This document shows, one piece after another, positions 23,176-35,475 of a stretch of 64,000 nucleotides of DNA (within the stretch, counting starts at the first letter, position 1; each line of letters opens with the position of its first letter). The translations under genes were made by a program, and so were the position numbers. This DNA is from Ursus arctos (Eukaryota > Chordata > Mammalia > Carnivora > Ursidae), in assembly GCF_023065955.2 (NCBI RefSeq), contig NW_026622797.1, forward strand, positions 53,069,689-53,133,688. Direction: 5' to 3'. Below the pieces are notes generated by a model, which saw only the letters and a list, made by a program, of their open reading frames with translations, was not told where the DNA came from and made no database searches.

Positions 23176-25650
23176 GGAAAGTTACCTCCAGGGGATGTGG
23201 TGAAGGGAGAGGCCTCTCATTTTCTGTATTGCATATTCCTGTAACATTTGACTATTTCTCAGTGAGTGTGAATTGATCATCAGAAGAAAATGATTTTTTT
23301 TACATTAAAAATGTGGTATGTTTTATGCCAAACCACTTCAGCTAATCCCTTTGTGTTTCAGTAATAAAAATAACTTAGAGAATATTACAGCTAAGAACGA
23401 TATTTGAAGCATAAACATTTACCCAGTACTGGTTTTTCCAAATCCTTTTAATTCTCCTTTCCCCTTGTAAGTCCTAAATCAGAAAGGATTTGACATCACT
23501 CCTCAGGTTCAGTTTGGAGCCAGTCCCTCCGTGGGGGCGTTGCAGGGAAGGGCCTGAATGAGATTCAGTCCAGCAGTGGAAATTGGGATGCCGTGTGGGT
23601 CCCTTGACCTTCCTCTGCGCCACCTCTCCACAGCCATCCCGCTGGGAAAGGATCCTTAGTCTGAGGGGCAAAAGGCCCTTTTTGTCTTTAGCCCTTCAGC
23701 TTGACCTTGGACCCCAAACATTTGCTGTCTTATGGGACTCCTGGAGAGGTGGCAAGCAGATTCAGTTTTCGTTTTACTTTCGGAGCACTCATTTGAAGGT
23801 TTTCACTCTGAATGGGCCTGAGTCTGGGTCTCAGACCCACACGCCGTGGCAAGCTCTCGCATGGCGGAGATGGCCCAGGCAGGTCTGCCTGTACTTTCAC
23901 CTTCCCACCCAGATTCCTGAGCGCAGACCAATGGGAGATTGCGTCAGATTCGCCAAGGCAGGCCAATTAGACAATCCTGAAATCCCCTTGATGACACAGC
24001 ATGCATGAAAGTCTGTTTGTACCCTATCACATTGTTAAATTTAGATGCAGTCTGGCTATGTTACAGAAGCAGCTCTTGAAAAGAGGCAGGGAATGCAGAG
24101 ATCAATCCAAGGATACAGAAAACCTGCCTGGGCCAGTCAGTCTTCACTTATTTTGTAATGCAGACAGAGGAGAAGTTAATTCCAATCTCAGCCAGTTGCA
24201 ACAGAGACATTGTTTCCGTGAAGTTACTCTGGAGAAGGAAGTGCCTTCTAGGTGCTGGGAGCTGAAGTCTGCCAAGCCCACACAAGATGTAGGCTGGGAA
24301 GGGTAATTGGTATCCTGAAAAACAAGAAGTCGGTTATCCAGCTCCGAATTACTGACAAAATCATGTGAGGGCTTATAGCAGGACAAATAACAAGTGTATG
24401 AATAAAATCAAGTATTGCTAAAGGGACAGAAATCAATCGTTGAAGTATGAGAGTACCAGGGACATCATTTATGTTATTAATGAAGTATTGAGAACACACG
24501 CATCAGATAGACCTTTTAATTCATGTGAAAAAAAATCGGACTTTGGGGATATGTCGTGGTCTCTAAACAGTGATGTTTTAAATGTCTTTAGTAGTTGATA
24601 CCAACACCCGCAACATGATCCACTTAAGACTAGTTGGTATTTTGGAAAATGTCATAGATTCACTTTTCCAAGTAAAGATGCAAAAAACTATCTGGGCATG
24701 TTAACTGTTGTTTGCTTTTAGCAGAGCCAGTCTTCTCATGAGCCTTTCCAAATATTGATTTATAGAATTGTCTTTCCACTCCTCGGCACGATGAGACTTG
24801 AAAACTATCATTGAAGATATACTTAAAGCTTTTCATCTGTTGGCACCTCACAGCACTTCCCCCTGATGATGAGTTGATAGATGCCATCTAGAAAGGGTGG
24901 AGAGAAGCACAGACAGGTATAGGACACACGAGGCAGAGTGGAACACAGGATGGAATTCCAAAAAGCTTCAAAAGATATGGAAATCGAAGAGCCCCAAGAA
25001 AAGATTGGTGAGAAGAAATGTACATAAGACTAAAAACAAAGCAACAAAAAAGATACCCCAGTGCTTTGACAAGGATGTCGGTTTCATCTTTTCCACCTGA
25101 AAGTCAAGAAGGCACTGGCCCCAGCTGAATACACATGCGCTGAAACTGAGGATTTTGCATTCCAGAACCTATACATTTATCTCTGATTTAATCTCAGAGG
25201 ATTGAAGTGAATTTCACAAGCAGGAAAAAAAGTGGAGCCCAAATAGAAGAAAAAGAAGAGTTGTGTAAGGAAGTAAAAGACAGTCATATTAGAATCATCA
25301 TAAATTGGATATAATTGGGTTATTTTGTGTTAATAATATTGTATGTTAATGAAGCATAGCACTTTTATCAATATCGATTAACTTTAGTACAACTCTTTTA
25401 AATATCAACCTGTCCGGAAGTATAGATTTTTAGTAATACCCTTTTTTGCAAAGTTCTAATTTGTCACCTATCCTCCAAAGTCCCTAATAACCTTCTGCGA
25501 TCCATTTGTAGTACTGTTGCTCCAGCCACATATTTAAAATGACAAGAAACCAGTGAATGAGTGGAAACAATTTGAAAATGAATTTGCCAGTTTAAAAAAA
25601 ATGCCATAATTCAAAATATGAGATGAGTCAAAGGGAGGCATTGCCCAGAA
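23176..25650. other. Unique noncoding stretch
   Basis: About 2.5 kb without an assignable repeat or gene. The 141-codon frame at 23583-24008 has a shadow frame opposite and no domain. It contains no candidate RNA gene that I recognise. Confidence 0.4.
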
Positions 25651-25651
25651 A

Positions 25652-25654
25652 GCA

Positions 25655-25690
<36 letters not shown>
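25652..25690. repeat. Compound (CA)n(GA)n microsatellite
   Basis: About ten CA units pass directly into about ten GA units. Confidence 0.95.
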
Positions 25691-26521
25691 AAAGAAGACT
25701 GTATCATCAGGCAAGTTCGTTCACTTTCCAACAACAAATGAGTCATTCATCAGTCTATATGTCACATATATTACAGGACTTGAATATAAAACGGTATTTA
25801 CCTTTCGACAACAATCAAAAAAGCCCCTACGGTCTCGTGCTACCTCAGGTTTCCCCTAAATTTTTCAACATGCTAAACCCATCAATTGCCCTTCAGAAGA
25901 GTTGATCTGAGCAAGTTGAATCGACACAGTAAAACAACCAATTATTTTTCTACTTTGCACAGAGCATAATCACAGTCACTCTTCGTGTCCAAAGCCCTTT
26001 TCCCTTTCGCTGGGAACTACTAAATAAACCAGGCAATCAGTCAGTAACTTTCAAGGAATAATTACTCAAAAGCCTTTGTAGAGCTGAGTATGGACCAAGG
26101 TGCTGCCTAAAACTTTAAAAGAAAGGTTCTAGAAAAATGCAGCAAATAATAACAATTCACCAGTTACCCCTGGAAAAGACCAGCAGCCTTATATTTGGGG
26201 GCTGTTTTTTCCTTGGGGGAGGGGCTTGTTGGCAATTTAAGCTTTTTGTCCAGGCTTTCCCCTAAGGAGTGGAGAGAGGCTTTCTGTCTTCACATGGTCT
26301 CTGTGCCCTCACACTCTCCAGCTTCTGGGTCAAAAAAATCTGGATTTTATGTTACTAAAGTGCACAAAAGAAGAATAAGTGAGGAGATAGATCAGCTTCA
26401 TATTTATACATGAACCAAAATCAGAACAGGTCAATATTGATCAATGCTATATGTAGGAGACACACTCATATTTGTTATATTAGTTACTGTAAACTTTCTG
26501 TGTATTTTTTAACTTTTAAAA
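25691..26521. other. Unique noncoding stretch
   Basis: No gene or repeat recognised. Confidence 0.4.
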
Positions 26522-26533
26522 GAAAGACAAATA

Positions 26534-26731
26534 GGGGCGCCTGGGTAGCGCAGTCGTTAAAGTGTCTGCCTTCGGCTCAGGGCGTGATCCCGGCGTTCCG
26601 GGATCGAGCCCCACATCGGGCTCCTCTGCTGGGAGCCTGCTTCTTCCTCTCTCACTCGCCTGCTGTGTTCCCTCTCTCTCTGGCTGTCTCTCTGTCACAT
26701 AAATAAATAAAATCTTTAAAAAAATTAAAAT
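26534..26731 (+). mobile_element. Can-SINE, variant subfamily, with 11-bp target duplication
   Basis: It differs from the 15024 type: 'gcgcagtcgttaaagtgtctgcc', 'gcgttccgggatcgagcccc', 'ctctgctgggagcctgc'. The same variant bases appear in the SINE inside the L1 5' UTR at 47838. 'aaagacaaata' flanks it at 26523-26533 and 26732-26742. Confidence 0.95.
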
Positions 26732-26963
26732 AAAGACAAATAAACCAATGAAAGGAGCTTCATGTTTCTACAGGAAAAAAACTTTTTTTTTTCGTAAATC
26801 AATGAAATACATATCCTTCTAATGTTTTTTTTTTTTTATAAGGAAATTTTGCCACAGTATTCCATTCCTAGAACCAAGGTAGAGGTTTTTTGTGTAGAGG
26901 ATGGGCCAAATATTTGCTCTTTGAGATCAGGAAATAGTAAAGTCTATTTCAAAGTTCATAGAG

Positions 26964-27083
26964 GGGCGTCTGGCTAGCTCGTTGGAGGAGCGTGAGACTC
27001 TGGATCTTGAAGTCGTGGGGTTGAGCCCCTCATTGGGTATAGAGATTACTTAAATAAACAACTAAATAAACTTTTTAAAAAAA
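26964..27083 (+). mobile_element. Short Can-SINE of a second type
   Basis: Head 'ggggcgtctggctagctcg', then 'ggatcttgaagtcgtggggttgagcccc' and 'tgggtatagagattacttaaataaa', which is the short form lacking the long CT-rich body. 'ttcatagag' occurs at 26955-26963 and 27084-27092 as a probable target duplication. Confidence 0.85.
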
Positions 27084-27092
27084 TTCATAGAG

Positions 27093-28379
27093 AACATTGT
27101 GCAGTAGGATTAAAAACTTAAACAGAAACTGTCAACATGAAAAAAGAAAGAAATCTAGATTTTAGTCTAAGTTTTGCTAAGTTACAATTTGAACTCTGAC
27201 AAATGTCTCAACTTCACCTGGATCTCAGTTTTCTTATTTTAAAAGTGGAGGGGATAACACCTTTCAAACTAATGCACTTGGCTTTTGTGAGGAAGGGATG
27301 TATAAAACTTTCAAAGAACAAAGCCCTGTTTGACTGTTAGATAGTTTCATGAAAAATATGGTACTTTCTTCTGATTTCCTTCTCTCACAAATGCCATTAA
27401 TAAAAATTATGGTGAGAGTGAGATTGGCATTAAAAGTACATTCCTGATCCACACACTGCCAATTACGGTGCCGCGGGCATCTGGGCATTTAATGAGTCTT
27501 AGCTGGTGGTCATGATCCACCTTCATACACAAAGAGATTCATTCTCTCAAGGCTTGATTCTAGAGTGACTGCCTCTTTCCATGTTGGAATTTTATTGCAC
27601 CTGACATCCAGATGGAAAAAGGCAGAATGTTCCAGAAGTGGTTGATAGATCCACTTTAAATTTAATTTCAGCACGTGGTGATTAATGTCCCCTGTGCACA
27701 TTTTTTCTAACCTGTAGTCTTTTGAATTGAAAGTTGCCCTAGCTACATTCCACTAGGTTCCCTTTTACACACAACAAATTCACACTACATCTGGTTTGGA
27801 GAGACCCTAGTTTGGGGGGCTTCTCAGTCACAGATGTAGTAGAGGATTCTAGTTCCCAGTTGAGTGCAGCAGTCAGTTATAACATCCTGGGAAAATAGTC
27901 AATTAGCCTGTGATTCATGTTGGAATAATGCATTGCTTTCTAGTAAAAGATTCCTTGGAGTTGTGTCTAGAGTTTAATAGCAGACAACTTTTACAAGAAC
28001 ATTTTGTTGCACAAAAATTCCCTTCGTAACTTTTAGAAATTGCGTTTGCACAAGAGTGTTTGAATAGCACAGGCATTACTGAAGAGGGGCCAGATCCAGT
28101 GCAGTCCGTTTTCCAACTCTTGAATAATAATATTCTAAGCTGAGGTTGAGATTCTACTACTCTCCAATGTGGTTTTCTGTTCTGAGGTGGTTTGTTTTCC
28201 TCCCTGCTGTTCGTCACATTTTATATCCTGGGAATAGAACCACTGACCTCCACAGAACATTTTTAATGGCCTTGGTAGTTCTTGAGATGCGTTATGTCTC
28301 ATGACTAAGAACAGACTTAAAAATGTAGACATTGTGGACTAGATTTCCAGGCCTTCCTCAAGGTGCTGAGAAAGTTTAG
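27093..28379. other. Unique noncoding stretch
   Basis: No gene or assignable repeat. Confidence 0.4.
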
Positions 28380-28465
28380 GCAGATCATATGCTGTACTCG
28401 CGCCTGTAAATGTTCTCATCTGTAAAATGGGAGAACAACACTAATGTATAGCACAGGGCTATTCT
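28380..28465 (-). repeat. MIR-like fragment, minus strand
   Basis: 'aaatgttctcatctgtaaaatgggagaacaac' and 'agcacagggctattc' follow antisense MIR. Confidence 0.5.
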
Positions 28466-29484
28466 CTAACTGCGGGGCGGGGAGGGGGGATGTTTATCAG
28501 TAGAAAGTACTACCAGATTATTAAATCAAAATATTTGATCCTAGCATTTTGAAACTTTCATTTAGAAGAAAATCTTTTTTTTTGTTATGTTAGTCACCAT
28601 ACAGTACATCATTAGTTTTTGATGTAGTGTTCCATGATTCATTGTTTGCATATAACACCCAGTGTTCCATGCAATACGTGCCCTCCTTAATACCCTTCAC
28701 CAGGCTAGCCCATCCCCCCACGCCCTCCCCTCTGAAACCCTCGGTTTGTTTCCCGGAGTCCATAGCTCTCATGATTCATCTCCCCCTCTGTTTCCCCCCC
28801 CTTCATTTTTCCCTTCCTTCTCCTACTGATCTCCCTGCTATTCCTTATGTTCCATGAATGAGTAAAACCATATGATAATTGTCTTTCTCTGCTTGCCTTA
28901 TTTCACTTAGCATAATCTCCTCCAGTCCCATCCATGTTGATGCAAATGTTGAGAACTCGTTCTTTCTGATAGCTGAGTAATATTCCATTGTATATATGGA
29001 CCACATCTTCTTAATCCAGTCATCTGTTGAAGGGCATCTCAGCTTCTTCCACAGTTTGGCTATTGTGGACAATGCTGCTATGAACACTTGGGGCGCATAT
29101 GGCCCTTCTTTTCACTACATCTGTATCTTTAGGGTAAATACCCAGTAGTGCAATTGCTGGGTCATAGGGTAGCTCTATCTACAAAGCTGTGATCACCAAG
29201 ACAGGATGGTACTGGCACAAAAACAGATACATAGACCAATGGAACAGAATACAGACTCCAGAAATGGACCCTCTGCTCTATGATCAACTAATCTCTGACA
29301 AAGCAGGAAGAAACATCCAATGGAAAAAAGACAGTCTCTTCAATAAACGGTGCTGGGAAAATTGGACAGCTATATACAGAAGAATGAAACTTGACCACCC
29401 TCTCACCCCATACACAAAGATAAACTCTAAATAGGTGAAAGATCTCGATGTGAGACAGGAATCCATCAAAATCATAGAGGAGAA

Positions 29485-29733
29485 GGGAAGAATGAAGGGG
29501 GGATAAACAGAAGGGGGAATGGACCATGAGAGACTGTGGACTCTGGGAAACAAACTGAGGACTTCAGAGGGGAGGGGGGTGGGGGATTGGGATAGGCCGG
29601 TGATGGGTAGTAAGGAGGGCACATATTGCATGGTGCACTGGGTGTTATATGCAAATAATGAATCATGGAACATTGCATCAAAAACTGGGGATGTACTGTA
29701 TGGTGACTAATATAACAATTACAAAAAAAAAAA
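29485..29733 (+). mobile_element. Nested 5'-truncated L1 3' end, plus strand
   Basis: Only the L1 3' UTR is present, with a poly(A) run from about 29723. It sits inside the sense ORF2 arm of the host L1. The target duplication is 'aaaatcatagaggagaa' (29468-29484) versus 'aaaatcctagaggagaa' (29734-29750), one mismatch. The unbroken ORF2 order at 52010-52030 confirms that the split point was contiguous in the older element. Confidence 0.92.
29569..29591 (+). other. G-quadruplex motif in L1 3' UTR (nested copy)
   Basis: Four G-runs with loops of one to three bases (GGGG-A-GGGGGG-T-GGGGG-ATT-GGG). The equivalent motif recurs in the other two L1 3' UTRs at 39575 and 53031. Confidence 0.75.
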
Positions 29734-30312
29734 AAAATCCTAGAGGAGAACATAGGCTGTAACCTCTTTGACATCGGCCACAGCAACTTCTTTCATGACA
29801 TGTCTCCAAAGGCAAGGGAAACAAAAGCAAAAATGAACTTTTGGGACTTCATCAAGATAAAAATCGTCTGCATGGCAAAGGAAACAGTCAACAAAACAAA
29901 GAGGCACCCCACAGAATGGGAGAAGGTATTTGCAAATGACACTACAGATAAAAGGCTGGTATCCAAGATCTATAAAGAACTTCTCAAACTCAATACCCAA
30001 GAAACAAATAATCAAATAAAAAAATGGGCAGAAGATATGAACAGACACTTTTCCAATGAAGACATATGAATGGTTAACAGACACATGTAAAAATGTTCAA
30101 AATCATTAGCCATGAGGGAAATTCAAATCAAAACCACATTGAGATACCATCTTACACCAGTGAGAATGGCAAAAATTGACAAGGCAAGAAACAACAAGTG
30201 TTGGAGAGGATGTGGAGAAAGAGGAGCCCTCTTACACTGTTGGTGGGAATGCAAGTTGATATGGCCACTTTGGAAAACAGTGTGGAGGTTCCTTAAAAAA
30301 AGGAAAATCTTT

Positions 30313-31130
30313 ATTTTAAATGGGAAAGATGTGTCATTTCAAAATTCATAAAAAAGAAAAGCAAGCTTTTGATTGTACAGACATAACCAATAACTCCATC
30401 AGGATTAGGAATCAATCTACCTGTAGAACATGGCAGACTTTGGAGACATGCCCAAGATTCTTTGTACCGCTTATCATTAACACTGTCTCAATAGCACACA
30501 GATCATTCTGGTGACATTTGGTACCTACAAAACTAAGGAATGTGGAGATTTGGGGGCTTTGCCTTAGTAGATGATACCCAGTACAGGAAATAGAACCGAG
30601 ACCATTTCTAATTCCATTGGTTCCAATAGAACCAATTCCATTTTCCTGTGTCCCAGGCTTGTATGGGTCTTTCATATCAGGTCTCCAAAAAGCATATTCT
30701 GTAGATCTGGAAAAGAAAGTGTGACTATTTCCTGAGACACATTTAATATGCCCCAACTCCCTTACCTCACCAAGTCACCACTCAAGGTGGTTGAATTTCT
30801 ATGGTGTGATATGTAACATGGAATCATTGTAGCCTATGTTGCATCAAATGTTAATACTTGGGAAGCAGTCAGCATACAAGAGGCAGGCACAGCTTCTGTC
30901 CAAAAGAGACAGATCTGAAGACCTAAGACCTGGATTCTTCCCCGATCCTCCTCCTTCCTGAGGCTGGGCTAGGCACCTTTCCTCTGCTCCCCTCCATCAC
31001 CGTGCTTACTGCACTGTGTGGTACTTCTGTGCGTGGGTATCTGTTTTCCTTACTAAACCAAACCAGCACTCCGTGGATATGCAAAAACTGGATGGTCTCC
31101 TTTTTTCTTCTTTTGCTCTTCTCTTTCATT
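30313..31130. other. Unique noncoding stretch
   Basis: No gene or assignable repeat. Confidence 0.4.
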
Positions 31131-31131
31131 G

Positions 31132-31330
31132 ATTTCATTCATTCTTTTATCCAACAAATATTTTAAGGGTCTACTATGTGCCAACCACCCAAATGCATTA
31201 TCTTGTTTAATCTTTCCAGCTCCACTGTCATTCCTACTTTAAAGATAAAGAAATAAGAAATTAAGTCACTTGCCCAAGTTCAGTGAGAGAGATTAAAAAA
31301 AAAAAAAAAGGAGGAGGAAACCAGGATTTA
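31132..31330 (+). repeat. MIR, plus strand, with an internal A15 expansion
   Basis: 'gggtctactatgtgccaaccacc', 'attatcttgtttaatctttcc' and 'aagaaattaagtcacttgcccaag' are MIR sense landmarks. A 15-base A-run at 31295-31309 interrupts it. Confidence 0.7.
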
Positions 31331-33145
31331 AAATTAGATCTCTCTCGCATCCCAGTCAATGCCTTTTCTCCTCCATCTTGCTGTCTCGCAGGCTAAGGCT
31401 GTGACATAGAGAGCAATAGAAATCATGGAAAGAATACTTAAGGAAGAGTATGTACGGACTCCTTATGCGGGAGGAGCTGGATGACAGGCTGAGATACTGT
31501 GGAAGGTTTAGGCACATATGGTGACTGACAAACACTGAGTGACGTATAATACAGCACGTCCTAGTATATTTTGCAAACCTTGAAACAACGCTAGAGCAGG
31601 TCAGTTCGGTAAAGTGGAGGTCACCAGAGGAAGAGTGAAAGAATACAGTGTAGAGGCCTCTAGGAGACTGGACAATGCAGAGCCTGGGGAGGGGGCTCCC
31701 GTCAGCGCTGGAAACCAGGACCCAGTTTCAGGGAAAAGATTTTGAAGTAAAAAAAAAATGCCCTTAAGGCTGATCTCTACAGCTGGGAAAGGAGAATTCA
31801 AGACTTACAGGAACAGGTACCAATTACCATTTGGCAGGAAGGCAAAAAAAGCCTCAGGAAAATGCCAAGGATTTCATCAGGATAAACTTATACAAGAATG
31901 TTAAGTTCCAGAGCACCAGATGGCATTTTTCTGAGGTACTGGGTATTATAAACAGAGATTTCTGATATAGGCATTTCCTCGGAGACAGAAGAAAAGTCGT
32001 CCGCAGAATTTTATTTGAGGACTGATAAGTGGCACCGGAGGAAGCCACATACACACGAGTATTCCTTGTGGAGCTGTAGCCAGAGGAGGAAGCCAATTCC
32101 CTTCTGCCTGCATTTGTTTTCTTTGGTTTCCTTGAGGCTTCCTGGTAATAGCCAAGCTCAAAAAAATAAACTTTGGTATCTCTTTTAGGAAACACACTTT
32201 TCATGTCTCTTTCTGGAAACCATCCTTTTATGACACTGGAACTCTTTCTGTTATCATTCTGCCCTCTCAGAGAAGAGAAGATGAAGATTTTCTCTTGGCT
32301 AAGAAATGGCATAAACAGAAAGCTTTTGAGGATCTTTGAGTAATTCGGAAGAAAGCATTAGAGGAATTTATTTCATTCTTGTTAATAAATAGCAATGTTT
32401 TTCAAGATGCTAAAAGTAGGACATTTGTTTCTCTACTGTAAACACAAAGGTCTCCTGTATTTGTGTCCTTCTGCGCTCATTTCCTTTGCTCTCTGCCTCC
32501 GGGCCCCACCCCCTCACCCTGCCCAAGCCAGGAACATCTTCTTCTGTCTTCTCGGGTCCCTTTCTAACTTCCACCTCTCTGTATTCTTCCATATGGCCCC
32601 ATATGCTTCAAATAAAAGCCCATTGTCCATCTGACAAGTCGCTTCTCCCTCGTTCATATTCCTCCTTGTGAGTCACATCCCCTGGAAGTCCATCTTCCTT
32701 TTGGAGTGTCTTTCTTTCTGAACTACTTCAGATCCTGAAATGATGAAGAGAATCACAACAATACCCTCCTGACTTCTTTGTTACGTAAATACTCTCAGAA
32801 AACTTCCTTTCAGAGATCTTCCATCCTTTTCCTCTTATGATGTCTTTTGAAGGACTATTATAAATCCAAGAGGCAGGGATGCTGGGAGAGTTTGCTTTGT
32901 GCCCTTCTTAACATGCTTGTTAGATTCTGGAATGTCACTTAGGATATGAGTACAGTAGCGTAAGAGGACAAAATGAACACATAGTCGATGAGCAAAAGTA
33001 CATTTATTTATAAAATGCATTGAAAAGTCAAAAGGAGCCCATCGTATTTCAGAATGCACACGCAGTGAGAAAAATCTAGAGCTGTCTTCCACCGAGGAGA
33101 GATTTGCGTAGACTGGGCCTCCAAGGAGGGAAGACAGAAATAAGA
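31331..33145. other. Unique noncoding stretch
   Basis: The 152-codon minus-strand frame at 31854-32312 has no domain resemblance, and an alternative frame overlaps it. 32450-32720 is pyrimidine-rich. Confidence 0.4.
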
Positions 33146-33335
33146 CAGGTCCAGGTTTGAATCCCAGCTTCACCACTTACTAACAAGTTAACTTCTCAAA
33201 GCCTCAGGCTCCTCTTCTATGAAATGGGAATAATAATCTGACTCATGGCCTTGCTGTGAGGTTTAAGTGAGAGAATGCATGGGAGTTGCTCAGCATGGTG
33301 TCTGCTATGAGGTAAACGTTCAAATAAATGAGAAC
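33146..33335 (-). repeat. MIR, minus strand
   Basis: 'ggtttgaatcccagcttcaccacttac', 'ttctatgaaatgggaataataatctg', 'gctgtgaggtttaagtgagagaatgc' and 'gttcaaataaatgag' are in antisense MIR order and well preserved. Confidence 0.8.
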
Positions 33336-35199
33336 CAAGATTATTAGATGCCTGAAGGGCACCTAGAGGGTGTGTAGATGTTCGGGAGGCAGCAGCACTG
33401 AATCCAACACAAAGTAGCGGGCATGAGAAACAGATGGGGGTGGTCTCCACTCTCTGAGAAGGCAACAACCCAGCCCTGAGAAGCTGTGGGAATGGTGTGG
33501 TGCTGGGAGGGGCTCAGGCTCAGCACCCGAGGCAGGGATCCCCGGCTAGGGGCCTTACAAGGCAGAAGCCCGTACATGGGAACAAGGAGTCGAGATCTGG
33601 CTGGATGGCCTTACCCATGCCTCAGCGCCGAGTTCCCTGCCAGCTCCCTGGGTCCTTCCTGCCTCGCAGGATTGATTTCAAGTCTAGAGTAGGCTGGTGG
33701 GGCCCAGGAGTTGCCTGAGCAGCACCTTTCCTTAGAAGTCTGACAGACTGTTTCTTTCTTCTCCTCACATGGCAAAGACGCAAACATAAAATTATGGGAA
33801 AATGAATCATTGAGAGAAGGCAGTTTGAATTTTCTCCAAGACAGATGTGTTTGAAAAGACTGTTTCCTCAGAGGGAAGTTCTTAGGTTTCAATATTCCAT
33901 TCTACCCAACAAGCTCCAGAACTTTCTCTCCTTTATCTTGGTTGCCTGCCTGAGCAATTATCCTGCGAGTCCTCCTGCTTCATCTGTCTGTTGCTCAATC
34001 CCGGCCCAAAAGACTTTTAGGCTGCCCTTTAGATTTCATTCATTAACATTCTTTCTGATTCAGAAACACACAGATGACAAACTAATATAATTTAAGTGTC
34101 CCCTTGAGTGCAGTTTTATTAGCGTGACAGAGAAGCTTCATATTTTAAAAATGCATGTGTTTAGTATACCAAGTTTTTAAGAGCTTAGCTTTGGTGACAA
34201 ATATATGAATACCAAAACTTCGGTGTTTGTTTTTCTTTTTATGTTGATACATGTATAGGTAAAACAAAAGAATATTTCATTGAACTATGACACCCTGGGA
34301 CATACACTGACTTGTGCTAAGTTAAAAGATGCCATGTTTTAGAGATTTCTTTCGTTACATAGAAGCTGTGTTAGACTCTAACGTTAGACTCTATGTATTA
34401 GACTGTAGATCTGTATGAATCTGTGTATTAGACTATAAAGGAGTACTTCCTGAAACCTACATAAACGTTCTTTTCCTGAGTATTGTAGCAAGGCCTTAAT
34501 CTGTTAGTGGTTAATACTGTTGTGTTATAATCCCCAAAAAGTGTTTCCTGCCAGGTTCTCCCTGTATCCATCGGTCGCTCAATAAATAATGTGAGCGGAC
34601 TGACAAGATCTGAACTGTATATATATCCACAATGATTTACTTTTTATTTTGTAATTACTTACTGGCAATATTTGAGGACATGTCTAGTTGACTTTCTCCT
34701 ATGAAGGAGAAACAGCTGTTACTTGTAAATCAGGGGAACCGCTGGGGAATCCATGAAGTAGACAGGGGTGAGATTAGGACAGAGAAGGAGTCAGGGGTTA
34801 TGCCGGGCAAAGAGGCTTAGGTGTTTCTCCACAACTGTGCGTACTGAGGTGTCTGGGCACTCTCTCGAGAGCTATTGTCTATAGCCATAGAGTAGAAAGT
34901 TTGTTTGCAGGAAGTGGTAGTGGAATTTCCCAACTGCAGACAGATAATCTACTAGGTGGGGCAAGCGGAGAGTTGCTAATCACCTCCGGGTTATGACAGA
35001 GAGTGTCCATAAGTCAGGCCATTCTTCGGAAGGGGCACACCATGGTATGGGATTCCACTTTCCTGAACAAGACTAGAAGAAGCCCAGTAATACTTCCAAA
35101 AGAAACTTAATTGTTAAAACCCCACAGCCCTCGAGTACTGGAATAAGAAGAGAAGGAAATGACCACAAGCCAAACACATACAATTCAAAAACAGGTCAA
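33336..35199. other. Unique noncoding stretch
   Basis: Contains a short imperfect tandem pattern of 'ttagact' units at 34370-34435. No gene recognised. Confidence 0.4.
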
Positions 35200-35475
35200 T
35201 GGTCCTACAAACCAAACTGACGGGGAGCCAGAAGGAAGAGGGTGGGGGATGGGCAAAACTGGTGAAAGGGAGCGGGAGATACAGGCTTCTAGTCATGGAA
35301 TGAATAAGTCACGGCAATAAAAGGCACGGTTACAGTCAATGGGTAATGTAACAGTGTTGTACGGTGACAGATGGTAGCTACACTTGGGGGAAGCACAGCG
35401 TAACTCATAGAAAAGCTGAATCACTATGTTGTGCACCTGAAACTAATGTAACATTGTGTTTCAACTATCAAAGTT
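35200..35475 (+). mobile_element. L1 3' UTR fragment, plus strand
   Basis: 'gaggggtggg' type G-rich part followed by 'ggtgaaagggagcgggagatac', 'gttgtacggtgacagatggtagc' and the terminal 'ctgaatcactatgttgtgcacctgaaac' block, an older L1 3' UTR type than the one at 53000. The left boundary is uncertain. Confidence 0.65.

Larger units (their letters stand above)
28575..30302 (-). mobile_element. L1 with 5' inversion, minus strand, carrying a nested L1
   Basis: Left arm 28575-29177 is antisense L1: poly(T), 3' UTR, then ORF2 C-terminus, stopping in the 'ctaccctatgac' region. Right arm 29178-30300 is sense ORF2 (from 'ctacaaagctgtgatcacc' to 'gtggaggttccttaaaaa'). In a normal L1 (compare 51720-52600) the right arm lies directly upstream of the left arm. 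Reading the minus strand, this is therefore one insertion whose 5' part is inverted, the twin-priming shape. 'gaaaatcttt' flanks it at 28568-28577 and 30303-30312. Remnant frames at 29189-29434, 29800-30069 and 30112-30351 match ORF2p. A separate L1 3' end interrupts the right arm. Confidence 0.88.

Noticed and set aside
23583..24008. 141-codon plus-strand open frame as a possible gene
   Set aside because: No domain or signal visible, an overlapping minus-strand frame exists, and there are no splice or promoter cues. Length is within chance for 64 kb of mixed-GC DNA.
31854..32312. 152-codon minus-strand open frame
   Set aside because: No recognisable domain; a second overlapping frame (31946-32197) is open on the same strand. 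Treated as chance.
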